NCBI RefSeq assembly: GCF_900589395.1
Contig: NZ_UUIS01000008.1
Span: 113,469 to 177,468 of the forward strand
DNA: 64,000 nucleotides
Direction of reading: 5' to 3'
From: Pseudomonas viridiflava
GTDB lineage: Bacteria > Pseudomonadota > Gammaproteobacteria > Pseudomonadales > Pseudomonadaceae
In this document: positions 53,211-62,167 of the stretch, in pieces
How positions within the stretch are numbered: the first letter of the stretch is position 1
Layout: each line of letters begins with the position of its first letter
Program-made: the position numbers and the translations under genes
Notes under the pieces: model-generated
What the model was told of the DNA's origin: nothing
What the model saw: the letters and a program-made list of their open reading frames with translations, nothing else
Database searches by the model: none

Positions 53211-53305
53211 CTGCGAATAATCCAGCGGCCAAGATCACGGCGCAGGGATCAATGCACTTTCACAGTGCGAAATAAAAATTATTGAACGGAAACCGTGCAC
53301 ACTTT

Positions 53306-53899
53306 ATGACCGACCAAGACCCACCCAAGCTCAAGCTTGAGCAATACCTGGGCATCCAGATCAAGCGCCAGCGCCAGGCGCAGGAACTCAAGCTCGCCGA
53401 CGTGGCGCGCATTGCCGGCATTAGCCAGGGCATGTTGAGCAAGATCGAGAACGCCCAAGTGTCGACCAGCCTGGATAACCTCAGCCGTCTGTGCGACGTG
53501 CTGGGCATGCCCATGTCCAAGCTGTTCAGCCAGTACGACCAGCAAGGCAGCAGCGCGCTGCTGGTCAAGGCCGATGAAGGGCTGGAGGTGGTGCGTCGCG
53601 GCACCGAGAAGGGCCATACCTATCATCTGCTCAACCACACCCGCGGGCCGAAGAAGAGTTTCGAGGCCTACATGGTGACCATGGACGACGCCAGCGAGGA
53701 GTTCCCGACCTTCTCCCACCCCGGCACCGAATTCCTGCACTTGCTCGAAGGCGAGCTGATCTACCGCCACGGCAACCAGCTGTATCGCATGCAGGCCGGC
53801 GACAGCCTGACCTTCGACGGCGACATCCCGCACGGTCCGGAGCAATTGGTGCAAGTGCCGATCCGCTTGTTGTCGATCATGAATTACGGCGAGTCCTGA
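53306..53899 (+). CDS. XRE-cupin transcriptional regulator of the methylamine genes
   Basis: A 197-aa protein: N-terminal lambda-repressor HTH (residues about 13-68, LKLADVARIAGISQGMLSKI) and C-terminal cupin (about 110-190, HPGTEFLHLLEGELIYRHG then GDSLTFDGDIPHG). This class senses small amines or acids in polyamine and methylamine loci. It is divergent from gmaS and lies 353 bp before purU on the same strand. ATG 53306 is preferred to TTG 53282. It is the natural candidate for binding the dyads at 53096-53210. Confidence 0.9.
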   Translation: MTDQDPPKLKLEQYLGIQIKRQRQAQELKLADVARIAGISQGMLSKIENAQVSTSLDNLSRLCDVLGMPMSKLFSQYDQQGSSALLVKADEGLEVVRRGTEKGHTYHLLNHTRGPKKSFEAYMVTMDDASEEFPTFSHPGTEFLHLLEGELIYRHGNQLYRMQAGDSLTFDGDIPHGPEQLVQVPIRLLSIMNYGES

Positions 53900-53934
53900 A
53901 GGCGGCACGCTGTCGCACGCAAACATGGGGCCCG

Positions 53935-54043
53935 GTAGGAGCGCGCTTGCCCGCGACCGAGTGCGCAGCGCTCGCAAGATCTCGGAAACGCTGAAAATTT
54001 ACGACTGCTGACGCAGCCGGTCGCGGGCAGAGCGCGCTCCTAC
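53935..54043. repeat. MITE-like composite repeat, copy E (109 bp)
   Basis: The shortest copy: the same inverted ends (one arm has the CTCTGCCC variant, the other CTTGCCC), with the middle reduced to CGCTCGCAAGATCTCGG and the AATTTACGACTGCTGACGC core. It sits in the 353-bp gap between the XRE-cupin gene and purU. The rest of the gap is AT-rich (54070-54200) and probably holds the purU promoter; a loose GAAA-N5-TTTCC match occurs at 54084-54097. Confidence 0.85.
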
Positions 54044-54252
54044 AAGCAGTCACCTCACGCCTGACTCAGAAAATTCCCTTCAAGAAAAAAACTTTCCAGA
54101 TTTATCTGGACGGGCTGGCTGCTTTCACCTATAAAACCGATCTCAAGAATATTTAATTCTTATAAGGAATTTTTATTCGCCCCTGAAAACCGTTTTTACC
54201 CTTGAAATCTTTCGCCTTGCACCCAGCTGCCGCCACTTTCCGAGGACGTGCC

Positions 54253-55119
54253 ATGCCACACCAAAAGAACCCCTTCATCCTGAAGATCAGTTGCCCGGCG
54301 ACCTCCGGCATCGTCGCGGCGGTGACGTCGTACCTGGCCGGCAATGGTTGCTATATCGGTGAAATGGCCCAGTTCGATGACGAGTTCAGTGGCCGGTTCT
54401 TCATGCGCGCGGTGTTTCGTTTCAACGACGGCCATCAGGGCGATATCCAGCAGCTCAAGGCCGGCTTCAGCGACGTTGCCGGTGCCTTTGCCATGGACTG
54501 GGAGCTGCATGACAGCCGTGAGCCTATGCGCGTGCTGCTGATGGTCAGCAAGTTCGACCATTGCCTGACCGACCTCTTGTACCGCTACCACAAGGGCGAG
54601 ATGGACATGACCATCACCGCCATTGTTTCCAACCACCTCGACCTGCGGCCCATGGCCGAGCGTGAAGGCATCCGCTTCATCTACCTGCCGGTGACCAGGG
54701 ACAACAAGGCCGCCCAGGAAGCCGCGCTGATGCAGGTGGTCGACGACACCGGCACCGAACTGGTGGTGCTGGCGCGCTACATGCAGATTCTTTCCGATGA
54801 CCTGTGCAAGCAACTTTCAGGCCGCGCCATCAACATCCACCACTCGTTCCTGCCCGGCTTCAAGGGCGCCAAGCCCTATCACCAGGCCTACGAGCGCGGC
54901 GTCAAGCTGATTGGCGCTACCGCGCACTACGTCACCAGCGACCTGGACGAAGGCCCGATCATCGAGCAGGAAGTGCAGCGGGTCGACCATGTCTACCTGC
55001 CCGATGACCTGGTGGTGGCCGGGCGCAATACCGAAACCGTGGCCCTGTCCAAGGCGGTCCAGTACCACCTTGAACACCGCGTCTTCCTCAATACCGACAG
55101 AACGGTGATCTTCCGGTGA
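54253..55119 (+). CDS. purU: Formyltetrahydrofolate deformylase
   Basis: A 288-aa protein with an N-terminal ACT domain ([18 protein letters not shown]) and a formyltransferase-fold catalytic domain ([16 protein letters not shown], then [37 protein letters not shown]). It hydrolyses 10-formyl-H4F to formate and H4F, recycling folate when the methyl group of methylamine is oxidised. It overlaps folD by GTGA. This is probably a pathway-dedicated copy next to housekeeping purU genes elsewhere. Confidence 0.94.
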   Translation: MPHQKNPFILKISCPATSGIVAAVTSYLAGNGCYIGEMAQFDDEFSGRFFMRAVFRFNDGHQGDIQQLKAGFSDVAGAFAMDWELHDSREPMRVLLMVSKFDHCLTDLLYRYHKGEMDMTITAIVSNHLDLRPMAEREGIRFIYLPVTRDNKAAQEAALMQVVDDTGTELVVLARYMQILSDDLCKQLSGRAINIHHSFLPGFKGAKPYHQAYERGVKLIGATAHYVTSDLDEGPIIEQEVQRVDHVYLPDDLVVAGRNTETVALSKAVQYHLEHRVFLNTDRTVIFR

Positions 55120-56033
55120 ATACTTCCAAGCTGATTGATGGCAAGGCCGCCGCCGCCCGCGTGTTGCAGCAGGTCAAACACGACGTACGGGCCCTGCAAG
55201 CGCAAGGCATCACCCCGGCGCTGGCGGTGATCCTGGTCGGTGAAGACCCGGCCAGCCAGGTGTACGTGCGCAACAAGATCCTGCGCGCCGAGGAATGCGG
55301 CATTCGTTCGATCGAACATCGCCTGGGCGCCGATTGTCCGCAAGACCGGCTGCTGGCGCTGATCGCCACGCTCAATGCGGATCCGGCGGTCAGCGGCATT
55401 CTCTTGCAGTTGCCACTGCCGGCACACATCGAAGAAACCCGCACCCTGCAAGCCATCGACCCGCGCAAGGACGTCGACGGCTTTCACAGCGAGAACGTCG
55501 GTGGCCTGAGCCAGGGCCGCGAGGTGCTGGCGCCCTGTACGCCCACCGGCTGCATGTACCTGCTGGAGCAGACCCTGGGCGACCTGACCGGCAAGCATGC
55601 CGTGGTGATCGGCCGCTCGAACATTGTCGGCAAGCCCATGGCCGCGCTGCTGCTCAAGGCACATTGTTCAGTGACCGTGGTGCACTCGCGCAGCACCGAT
55701 GCCCGGGCCCTGTGCCAACTGGCCGACATCGTCGTGGCCGCCGTGGGCCGCCCGCGCATGATCGACGCCAGCTGGCTCAAGCCGGGCGCGGTGGTCATCG
55801 ATGTCGGCATCAACCGCATCCAGGACGGTGAGCGCAGCCGGTTGGTGGGCGATGTCGATTTCGACAGTGCCCTGCCCCGGGTCTCGGCCATCACCCCGGT
55901 GCCCGGTGGCGTAGGCCCCATGACCATCGCCTTTCTGATGCACAACACCGTGACCGCCGCCCGCCAGCAGGCGCAGGCCCAGGTTCAGCCGCATAACAGC
56001 CCGTCGGAGGCCGCATGCCTTTCTGCCTATTGA
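55116..56033 (+). CDS. folD: Methylene-H4F dehydrogenase/cyclohydrolase
   Basis: A 305-aa bifunctional enzyme ([20 protein letters not shown] with the catalytic Tyr/Lys zone, [28 protein letters not shown] for NADP, and [16 protein letters not shown]). It takes the 5,10-methylene-H4F from N-methylglutamate dehydrogenase to 10-formyl-H4F. The start is GTG 55116, which overlaps the purU stop as GTGA. It overlaps mgdA by 19 bp. Confidence 0.94.
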   Translation: MNTSKLIDGKAAAARVLQQVKHDVRALQAQGITPALAVILVGEDPASQVYVRNKILRAEECGIRSIEHRLGADCPQDRLLALIATLNADPAVSGILLQLPLPAHIEETRTLQAIDPRKDVDGFHSENVGGLSQGREVLAPCTPTGCMYLLEQTLGDLTGKHAVVIGRSNIVGKPMAALLLKAHCSVTVVHSRSTDARALCQLADIVVAAVGRPRMIDASWLKPGAVVIDVGINRIQDGERSRLVGDVDFDSALPRVSAITPVPGGVGPMTIAFLMHNTVTAARQQAQAQVQPHNSPSEAACLSAY

Positions 56034-57256
56034 AATACGGGCTCAGCTCGGAATATCCGGTCGACGTCGACCTGCCGGCACCCAAGGACCTCAAGCCGTC
56101 CTATGACGTGGTGATCATTGGCGGCGGCGGCCACGGCCTGGCCACCGCCTATTACCTGTCCAAGTACCACGGCATCAACAACATTGCGGTGCTGGAAAAA
56201 GGCTACCTGGGCGGCGGCAACACCGCGCGCAACACGGCGGTGATCCGTTCGAACTACTTGACCAGCGAAGGCGTGCGTTTTTATGCCGAGTCGGTGCGCA
56301 TGTTCGAGGGCCTGTCGAACGAGTTCGACTTCAACATCATGTACTCGCATCGCGGCCAGCTGACCCTGGCGCACACCGATGCCACCGTGCGGTCATTCCG
56401 CCAGCGCGCCGAGGTCAACAAGCACTTCGGCGGGCGTACCGAGATGCTCGACCGCCAGCAGATCCGCGAGCTGGTGCCAAGCCTGAACCTGGACCCCGGC
56501 CACCTGCCGGTGATCGCCGGTCTCTGGCACATCGACGGCGCCACCGCCCGGCATGACGCCGTGGCCTGGGGCTACGCCAAACAGGCGGCCAAGCGCGGCG
56601 TGGAGATCCACCAGCTCACTGAAGTGCAGGAGTTGGTCATCGACAACGGCACCATCACCGCGGTCAAGACCAATCGCGGCACGATCAAGTGCGGCTGCGC
56701 GGTGCAGGCCGTGGCGGGCATGAGCTCGCAAATGATGAAAAAGGCCGGCATCCGCTCGCCGATCCAGACCTTCCCGTTGCAGGCGATGGTCACCCAGCCG
56801 TTCAAGCCGTTTCTCGACCCGCTGGTGAGTTCCTCGGCGCTGCACTGCTACGTGCAGCAGACCAGCCGTGGCGAGGTGGTGTTCGGTGGCGGCTCCGATC
56901 CGTACCCGCTGTTCAACACCCGCTCCACCCTGGACCTGAAGGAAAGCCTGCTGGCCCACGCCATCGAGATGTTCCCGTTCCTGGCCAACGCCAAGCTGAT
57001 GCGCCAGTGGGCCGGGATCACCGACATGACACCGGATTACAGCCCGATCATGGGCCTGTCGCCGGTCAAGAACTATTACCTGGACGCCGGCTGGGGCACC
57101 TGGGGCTTCAAGGCCACGCCGATCTGCGGCAAGACCATGGCTGAACTGGTAGCCAGCGGCGGCCAGGTGCCGGCGCTGATCAAGCCGTTCGGCCTGGAGC
57201 GGTTCTCGACCTTCCAGCAGGTCAACGAAATGGGCGCCACGGCGGCCAGCCACTGA
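56015..57256 (+). CDS. mgdA: N-methylglutamate dehydrogenase subunit A (SoxB-like)
   Basis: A 413-aa DAO-fold flavoprotein of the sarcosine-oxidase beta type. FAD binding is at [38 protein letters not shown], and the late [20 protein letters not shown] are beta-subunit landmarks. It oxidises the N-methyl C-N bond; with MgdBCD it converts N-methylglutamate plus H4F to glutamate and methylene-H4F. Sarcosine oxidase is the alternative; the company of gmaS and mgsABC and no glyA nearby favour NMG. Confidence 0.9.
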   Translation: MPFCLLKYGLSSEYPVDVDLPAPKDLKPSYDVVIIGGGGHGLATAYYLSKYHGINNIAVLEKGYLGGGNTARNTAVIRSNYLTSEGVRFYAESVRMFEGLSNEFDFNIMYSHRGQLTLAHTDATVRSFRQRAEVNKHFGGRTEMLDRQQIRELVPSLNLDPGHLPVIAGLWHIDGATARHDAVAWGYAKQAAKRGVEIHQLTEVQELVIDNGTITAVKTNRGTIKCGCAVQAVAGMSSQMMKKAGIRSPIQTFPLQAMVTQPFKPFLDPLVSSSALHCYVQQTSRGEVVFGGGSDPYPLFNTRSTLDLKESLLAHAIEMFPFLANAKLMRQWAGITDMTPDYSPIMGLSPVKNYYLDAGWGTWGFKATPICGKTMAELVASGGQVPALIKPFGLERFSTFQQVNEMGATAASH

Positions 57257-57279
57257 CCGCCCTTGAGCAGGAGCAACCG

Positions 57280-57582
57280 ATGAAAGTCATGACATGCCCC
57301 CTCAACGGGCCACGCAATATCAGCGAGTTCACCTACGGTGGCGAGTTCAAGGTCATGCCCGACCCGCAGACCTGCAGCGATGCCGAGTGGGCCGACTACG
57401 TGTTCAACAGCGAAGACACCTTGGGGGTGGTTCGCGAATGGTGGATGCACACCCCGTCCAGCTACTGGTTCCTGGCCGAGCGCCACACCGGCAGCGATGA
57501 CATCCTGCGCACCTTCGACCCCCGCGAACTGTTCGACCGCCGGGTCGAGTTCACCACTGCTGCCAAGGAGATCGCAGGATGA
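57280..57582 (+). CDS. mgdB: N-methylglutamate dehydrogenase subunit B (SoxD-like, zinc Cys lost)
   Basis: A 100-aa delta-type subunit starting MKVMTCPLNGPRNISEF. In sarcosine oxidase SoxD, four Cys bind Zn (CPxCG near the N terminus and HGCGR-like later). Here the second Cys of the first pair is Asn and the later motif reads WWMHTPSSYWF, so Zn binding seems lost. AGGAG lies 8 bases before the ATG, and its end overlaps mgdC by ATGA. Confidence 0.88.
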   Translation: MKVMTCPLNGPRNISEFTYGGEFKVMPDPQTCSDAEWADYVFNSEDTLGVVREWWMHTPSSYWFLAERHTGSDDILRTFDPRELFDRRVEFTTAAKEIAG

Positions 57583-60485
57583 GTACTGCCAACCGCCTGC
57601 CTGCGCCCATGGGCCTGTTGATCGACCGTGATCAGCCATTGGCCTTCAGTTTCGACGGCAAGGCCTATCAAGGTCTGCAAGGCGACAGCATCGCCAGCGC
57701 CCTGCTCGCCAACGGCCGCTACCTGCTGTCGCGCTCGTTCAAGTACCACCGCCCGCGCGGTCCGCTGAGCATGGCCGGGCAAGACGCCAATACCCTGGTG
57801 CAACTGCCCCGCGAACCCAACGTGCTGGCTGACACTTTCGCCTTGCAGACAGGCTTGCAAGTGACCGGGCAGAACTTCAACGGTTCGCTGGATAACGACA
57901 AGGACGCCTTGCTCGGCAAGTTCTCCAGATTCATGCCGGTGGGCTTCTATTACCGCTCCTTTTACAAGCCCAAGGGCATGTGGAAGGTCTGGGAACCGGT
58001 GATCCGCAAGAAAGCCGGCCTTGGCGTGCTGGACCTGACCTTTCAGCCAGAGTATTACGACAAAGCCTACCTGTTCACTGACCTGGCCGTGATCGGCGCC
58101 GGCCCTGCGGGTTTGCAGGCCGCATTGACCGCCGCCAATGCCGGCGCCAAGGTGCTGTTGATCGAGCAGCAGCCGATCCTCGGCGGCTCGCTGACCTACG
58201 CCCGCTTCGACCTGCACGGCCAGCGCGCCGAACAACTGCGCCGCGAACTGGTCGCGGCCGTGGAAAGCCACGCCAATATCCAGGTGCTCAAGACGGCCAC
58301 CTGCAATGCCTGGTTCACCGACAACTACCTGCCGGTGATTCAGGGCAAGCGCATGTACAAGGTGCGCGCCACCCAGTGCCTGGTGTGCAGCGGCGCGTTC
58401 GACCAGCCGGTGATCTTTCGCAACAACGATTTGCCCGGCGTCATGCTGACCAGCGCCGCCCAGCGCCTGATGAAGCTGTACGCGGTCAAGCCCGGCCAGC
58501 GCGCCGTGGTGCTGACCGGCAACGATGACGGCTACCTGGCGGCGCTGGACCTGCACGACCAGGGCGTTCAGGTGGCAGCGCTGGCCGACATGCGCAACCA
58601 GCCTTCGGACCGCGCCCTGCTGGTCGAGCTGGAAAAGCGCGGCATCACCTGCCACACCAGCACCACCGTTTATGAAGCCCTGCACGAAAAAGGCATGCGC
58701 CACGTCAGCGGCGTCGAGTTGCGCCAGATTACCGGCCAGGGCCAGGTGGCCAGCGCCGGCTCGGTGGTCGACTGCGACCTGCTGTGCATGTCCGGCGGCT
58801 ACATGCCGGCCTATCAGTTGCTGTGCCAGGCCGGTGGCAAGCTGGCCTACAACGACCAGAACGCCGGGTTCACCCTCAGCGGTCTGCCGGCCAATCTGCG
58901 CATCGCCGGTTCCGTGCATGGTTACTTCGCGCTGGACAACGTGCTGGCCGATGCCATTCATGCCAGCGCTGAAATCGTCGCCAGCCTGGGCCTGGACAAC
59001 GTCACCCGGCCGCTGCCGCTGGCCGGCGAGGCGCCGGTCAACTTTCCCTGGCCGATCTTCCCGCACCCCAAGGGCAAGGATTTCGTCGACTTCGACGAAG
59101 ACCTGCAAGTGCAGGACATCATCAACGCCACGCGCATTGGCTACCGTGACGTGCAACTGGTCAAGCGCTATTCCACCGTCGGCATGGGCCCCTCACAGGG
59201 GCGTCACTCGGCGCTGCCGACCGCCCGCCTGGTGGCCGCCGCGACCCAGCGCAGCGTCAGCGAAACCGGCGTGACCACAGCGCGCCCGCCCTTCGAGGCC
59301 GAGAAACTGGCGCATGTGGCCGGTCGCGCGTTCGACCCGTATCGGCAAACGCCGATGCACAGCCGCCATGTGCAGGCCGGGGCGAAAATGATGCCCGCCG
59401 GCATCTGGCAACGCCCGGCCTACTACGGCAAGGCCACCGAACGCGACGCCTGCATGCAGGCCGAAGCCCACCATGTGCGCACCCGGGTCGGCCTGATCGA
59501 CGTCTCGACCCTCGGTGGCCTGGACGTGCGCGGCCCGGACGCGGCCGAGCTGCTCAATCGTATGTACACCTTCGCCTTTCTCAAGCAGCCGGTGGGTCGC
59601 TCGCGCTATGCGCTGATGACCAACGAGCACGGCGTGGTAATCGACGACGGCGTGTGTGCACGCTTTGCCGACAACCACTTCTACGTGACCGCCACCACCA
59701 GCGGCGTCGACCGCATCTACCAGCAGATGCTCAAGTGGAACGCCCAGTGGCGCCTGAACGTCGACATCGCCAACGTCACCGCCGCCATCTCGGCGGTCAA
59801 CCTGGCCGGGCCCGATTCGCGCAAGGTGCTGGAACAGCTCTGCACCGACCTGGACCTGTCCGCTGCAGGCTTCCCGTACCTGGGCGTGCGCCAGGGCACG
59901 GTAGCCGGCATCAAGGCGCGCCTGCTGCGGGTCGGCTTCGTCGGTGAGCTGGGCTACGAGATCCACGTGCCGGCCCGCCATGCCGTGCAGCTGTGGGATG
60001 CGCTGATCGAGGCCGGCAAGGCCTTTGACATCAAGCCCTTCGGCGTCGAGACCCAGCGCTTGCTGCGCCTGGAAAAAGGCCATGTGATCATCAGCCAGGA
60101 CACCGACGGCATGACCCACCCGGCCGAGATCGACATGGGCTGGGCGGTCAGCCGCAACAAGCCGTTCTTTGTCGGCCGCCGCTCGGTGGACATCCTCGAA
60201 GCCCAGCCGCAAAAGCGCAAGCTGGTGGGCTTCACCCTGCCCCGCAACAGTCCGCAACCGCTGGAAGGCCATCTGGTGCTGCAAGGCCCGGACATCAGCG
60301 GCAACGTCACCTCGTGCGAGTACTCGCAGACCCTGGGCAAGATCATCGGCCTGGCTTATGCAGCCTTCGACCAGAGCCAGCCGGGCCAGCAGATTCCGAT
60401 CCGCGTCGAAGACGGCGTGGTGGTCCAGGCCACCGTGGTGCCCTTGCCTTTCTTCGACCCTGAAAACCTGCGTCAGGAGCTTTGA
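57579..60485 (+). CDS. mgdC: N-methylglutamate dehydrogenase subunit C (SoxA-like)
   Basis: A 968-aa alpha subunit. The N-terminal ferredoxin-like fold without cluster Cys includes SRSFKYHRPRG (residues about 48-58); an FAD/NAD domain begins near residue 169 (VIGAGPAGLQAALTAANAGA); a C-terminal GcvT-like folate domain runs from about residue 589 (VGRSRYALMTNEHGVVIDDG, then LEKGHVIISQDTDG). The folate domain captures the methyl carbon as methylene-H4F. It overlaps mgdB by ATGA and is followed by mgdD after 2 bp. Confidence 0.93.
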   Translation: MSTANRLPAPMGLLIDRDQPLAFSFDGKAYQGLQGDSIASALLANGRYLLSRSFKYHRPRGPLSMAGQDANTLVQLPREPNVLADTFALQTGLQVTGQNFNGSLDNDKDALLGKFSRFMPVGFYYRSFYKPKGMWKVWEPVIRKKAGLGVLDLTFQPEYYDKAYLFTDLAVIGAGPAGLQAALTAANAGAKVLLIEQQPILGGSLTYARFDLHGQRAEQLRRELVAAVESHANIQVLKTATCNAWFTDNYLPVIQGKRMYKVRATQCLVCSGAFDQPVIFRNNDLPGVMLTSAAQRLMKLYAVKPGQRAVVLTGNDDGYLAALDLHDQGVQVAALADMRNQPSDRALLVELEKRGITCHTSTTVYEALHEKGMRHVSGVELRQITGQGQVASAGSVVDCDLLCMSGGYMPAYQLLCQAGGKLAYNDQNAGFTLSGLPANLRIAGSVHGYFALDNVLADAIHASAEIVASLGLDNVTRPLPLAGEAPVNFPWPIFPHPKGKDFVDFDEDLQVQDIINATRIGYRDVQLVKRYSTVGMGPSQGRHSALPTARLVAAATQRSVSETGVTTARPPFEAEKLAHVAGRAFDPYRQTPMHSRHVQAGAKMMPAGIWQRPAYYGKATERDACMQAEAHHVRTRVGLIDVSTLGGLDVRGPDAAELLNRMYTFAFLKQPVGRSRYALMTNEHGVVIDDGVCARFADNHFYVTATTSGVDRIYQQMLKWNAQWRLNVDIANVTAAISAVNLAGPDSRKVLEQLCTDLDLSAAGFPYLGVRQGTVAGIKARLLRVGFVGELGYEIHVPARHAVQLWDALIEAGKAFDIKPFGVETQRLLRLEKGHVIISQDTDGMTHPAEIDMGWAVSRNKPFFVGRRSVDILEAQPQKRKLVGFTLPRNSPQPLEGHLVLQGPDISGNVTSCEYSQTLGKIIGLAYAAFDQSQPGQQIPIRVEDGVVVQATVVPLPFFDPENLRQEL

Positions 60486-60487
60486 CC

Positions 60488-61063
60488 ATGTCCAGCCTTG
60501 TCACTGAAACACCGGCGCCACAGCGCCTTGTCGAGACCGGCGCACAGCCCTTGTGCACCCTGCTGGACTTGACCGATCTGGCCCGGGTCGGCTTTCGCGG
60601 CGCACAAAGCGCCGAGTACCTGCTCGGGCGCGGCTTCCAGTTGCCCGAGGCGCCCAACCGCGCCGTGACCCAGGCCGACGGCAGCCATGTCGCCCGGTTA
60701 TCGCAGACCGAGTACTTCATTCTGGGCAGCGCGGCCGACCAGGGCATGCGCATTGCCGACGAAGAAGCGCGCTGGGAGCTGGACCACCTGGCCAACTACC
60801 TGCTGCCGCGCCAGGACAGCCATGCCTGGCTGCAACTGTCGGGCGTGGCCATCAGCGAGGTCATGGCCAAGCTGTGCGGTGTCGACCTGCGGCCCCATGC
60901 CTTCGGACCGGGCGCGGTGGCGCAGACCTCGGCGGCGCGGATCAACGTGATTGTGATCAATGCCAGCGCTGAACGAACGCCGTGCTTCCAGATCCTGTTC
61001 GACCGCTGTTCGCGCGCGTATTTCAAGGCCGCGCTGAGCGATGCGATGGCTGAGTTCAGCTGA
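60488..61063 (+). CDS. mgdD: N-methylglutamate dehydrogenase subunit D (SoxG-like)
   Basis: A 191-aa gamma-type subunit: LLDLTDLARVGFRGAQSAEY, SQTEYFILG and SGVAISEVMAKLCGVDL resemble SoxG, a degenerate GcvT-like fold of structural role. GGAG stands 8-9 bases before ATG 60488. It ends the purU-folD-mgdABCD operon. Confidence 0.88.
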   Translation: MSSLVTETPAPQRLVETGAQPLCTLLDLTDLARVGFRGAQSAEYLLGRGFQLPEAPNRAVTQADGSHVARLSQTEYFILGSAADQGMRIADEEARWELDHLANYLLPRQDSHAWLQLSGVAISEVMAKLCGVDLRPHAFGPGAVAQTSAARINVIVINASAERTPCFQILFDRCSRAYFKAALSDAMAEFS

Positions 61064-61104
61064 CCGTCAATACAGCTTCACACATTTGCCTCGAGTACCC
61101 AATG

Positions 61105-61200
61105 CGTGGGAGGGAGCTCTGCTCGCGACAGGGCCAGTGTAAGCGGTGAATGTGTGGCGACTGTAGCCAGGTCATCGCGGGCAGAGCCCCCTCCCACACG
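61105..61200. repeat. REP pair after mgdD
   Basis: CGTGGGAGGGAGCTCTGCTCGC at 61105-61126 and its inverse GCGGGCAGAGCCCCCTCCCAC near 61177-61198 form a large imperfect stem between mgdD and the IclR gene and may terminate the mgd transcript. Confidence 0.75.
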
Positions 61201-61226
61201 ATCACCTGAACTCTGGAGACTTATAC

Positions 61227-62000
61227 ATGATGGAAACCGCGGACAAAGACACCGACTACAGCGTCCCGGCCCTGGCACGGGGCCTGAGCGTGCTGGGGCT
61301 GTTCAATGCGCAGGTGCGCTCGCTGGGCATTCAGGACATCGCCGAACAACTGGGGGTCAGCACCTCGGCGATCTACCGCATCCTGTTTACCCTGACGCAC
61401 ATGGGTTACCTGAACAAACGCAACACCCAGTACGAACTGGGGGCGCGGGTGATCAGCGATGGTTTCAGTTACCTGGCCAGCCGCGACATCGTCGAGGTCG
61501 CCATGCCCTACCTCAACGAACTGCGCGACAAGACCTCGCTGTCGTGCCACCTGAGCATTCGCGAGCACACTGACAGCCTGTACCTGTACCGGGCCTTTGC
61601 GGCCCAACGGCTGTCGGTCAATATTCCGGTCGGCACGCGCATCGCCTGCCACTGCACCGCGATGGGGCGCATGCTGCTCACCGCGCTGGACGACACAGGC
61701 CTGGCCACGCTGTACCAGCACGTTCGCCTGGACGGCTACCCGGCCCCGGCGCCACGCACCCTGCCTGAGTTGCAGGCCACGATCAATGAAGACCGTGAGC
61801 GTGGCTGGGTGCTGCACCGCTCCGATTATTCGACGGCGATTGCCACCTCGATCAAGGACCACACCGGCAGCGTCACGGCAGCGATCAACCTGTCCGGGCC
61901 CGATGCGGTCATGGATTCGCAAGGGGCCAGGGAGCGCTTTCAAGCGCTGTTGCTGGCGTGCTGCGAACGCATCAGCCAGTCGCTGGGTTACCGGCCCTGA
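61227..62000 (+). CDS. IclR-family transcriptional regulator
   Basis: A 257-aa protein: HTH in residues about 10-72 (VPALARGLSVLGLFNAQ, VSTSAIYRILFTLTHMGYL) and effector domain to the end (GTRIACHCTAMGRMLLTAL, RGWVLHRSDYSTAIATSI). GGAGAC precedes ATG 61227; ATG 61230 is equally possible. It follows the mgd operon on the same strand after a REP pair and may be a second regulator of methylamine use or of the chemoreceptor gene; no evidence decides. Confidence 0.9.
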   Translation: MMETADKDTDYSVPALARGLSVLGLFNAQVRSLGIQDIAEQLGVSTSAIYRILFTLTHMGYLNKRNTQYELGARVISDGFSYLASRDIVEVAMPYLNELRDKTSLSCHLSIREHTDSLYLYRAFAAQRLSVNIPVGTRIACHCTAMGRMLLTALDDTGLATLYQHVRLDGYPAPAPRTLPELQATINEDRERGWVLHRSDYSTAIATSIKDHTGSVTAAINLSGPDAVMDSQGARERFQALLLACCERISQSLGYRP

Positions 62001-62167
62001 TGGTCAGGATTAATATTTAATAAGTTCCCTTCGCCGATTAAAGAATCGTCTGGTCAGGCCGAAATTCTTGGTTGTACGCCTTTACCTTCAAGGCCTTGCC
62101 GAGACCGGCACGCGGTGTGCAACAGCGGTGGTGACTTGCGATGTATAAAAAGAATTCCGGAGCCTAA

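Noticed and set aside
57462..59156. A 564-aa minus-strand open frame over mgdC
   Set aside because: Antisense shadow of a 968-aa SoxA-like gene; no ribosome site and no recognisable domain.
56015..61063. Sarcosine oxidase soxBDAG of the glycine-betaine pathway
   Set aside because: No glyA, gbc or dgc genes nearby; instead gmaS and mgsABC are divergent, and the delta subunit lacks the zinc Cys of SoxD. Kept as the alternative in the feature text.
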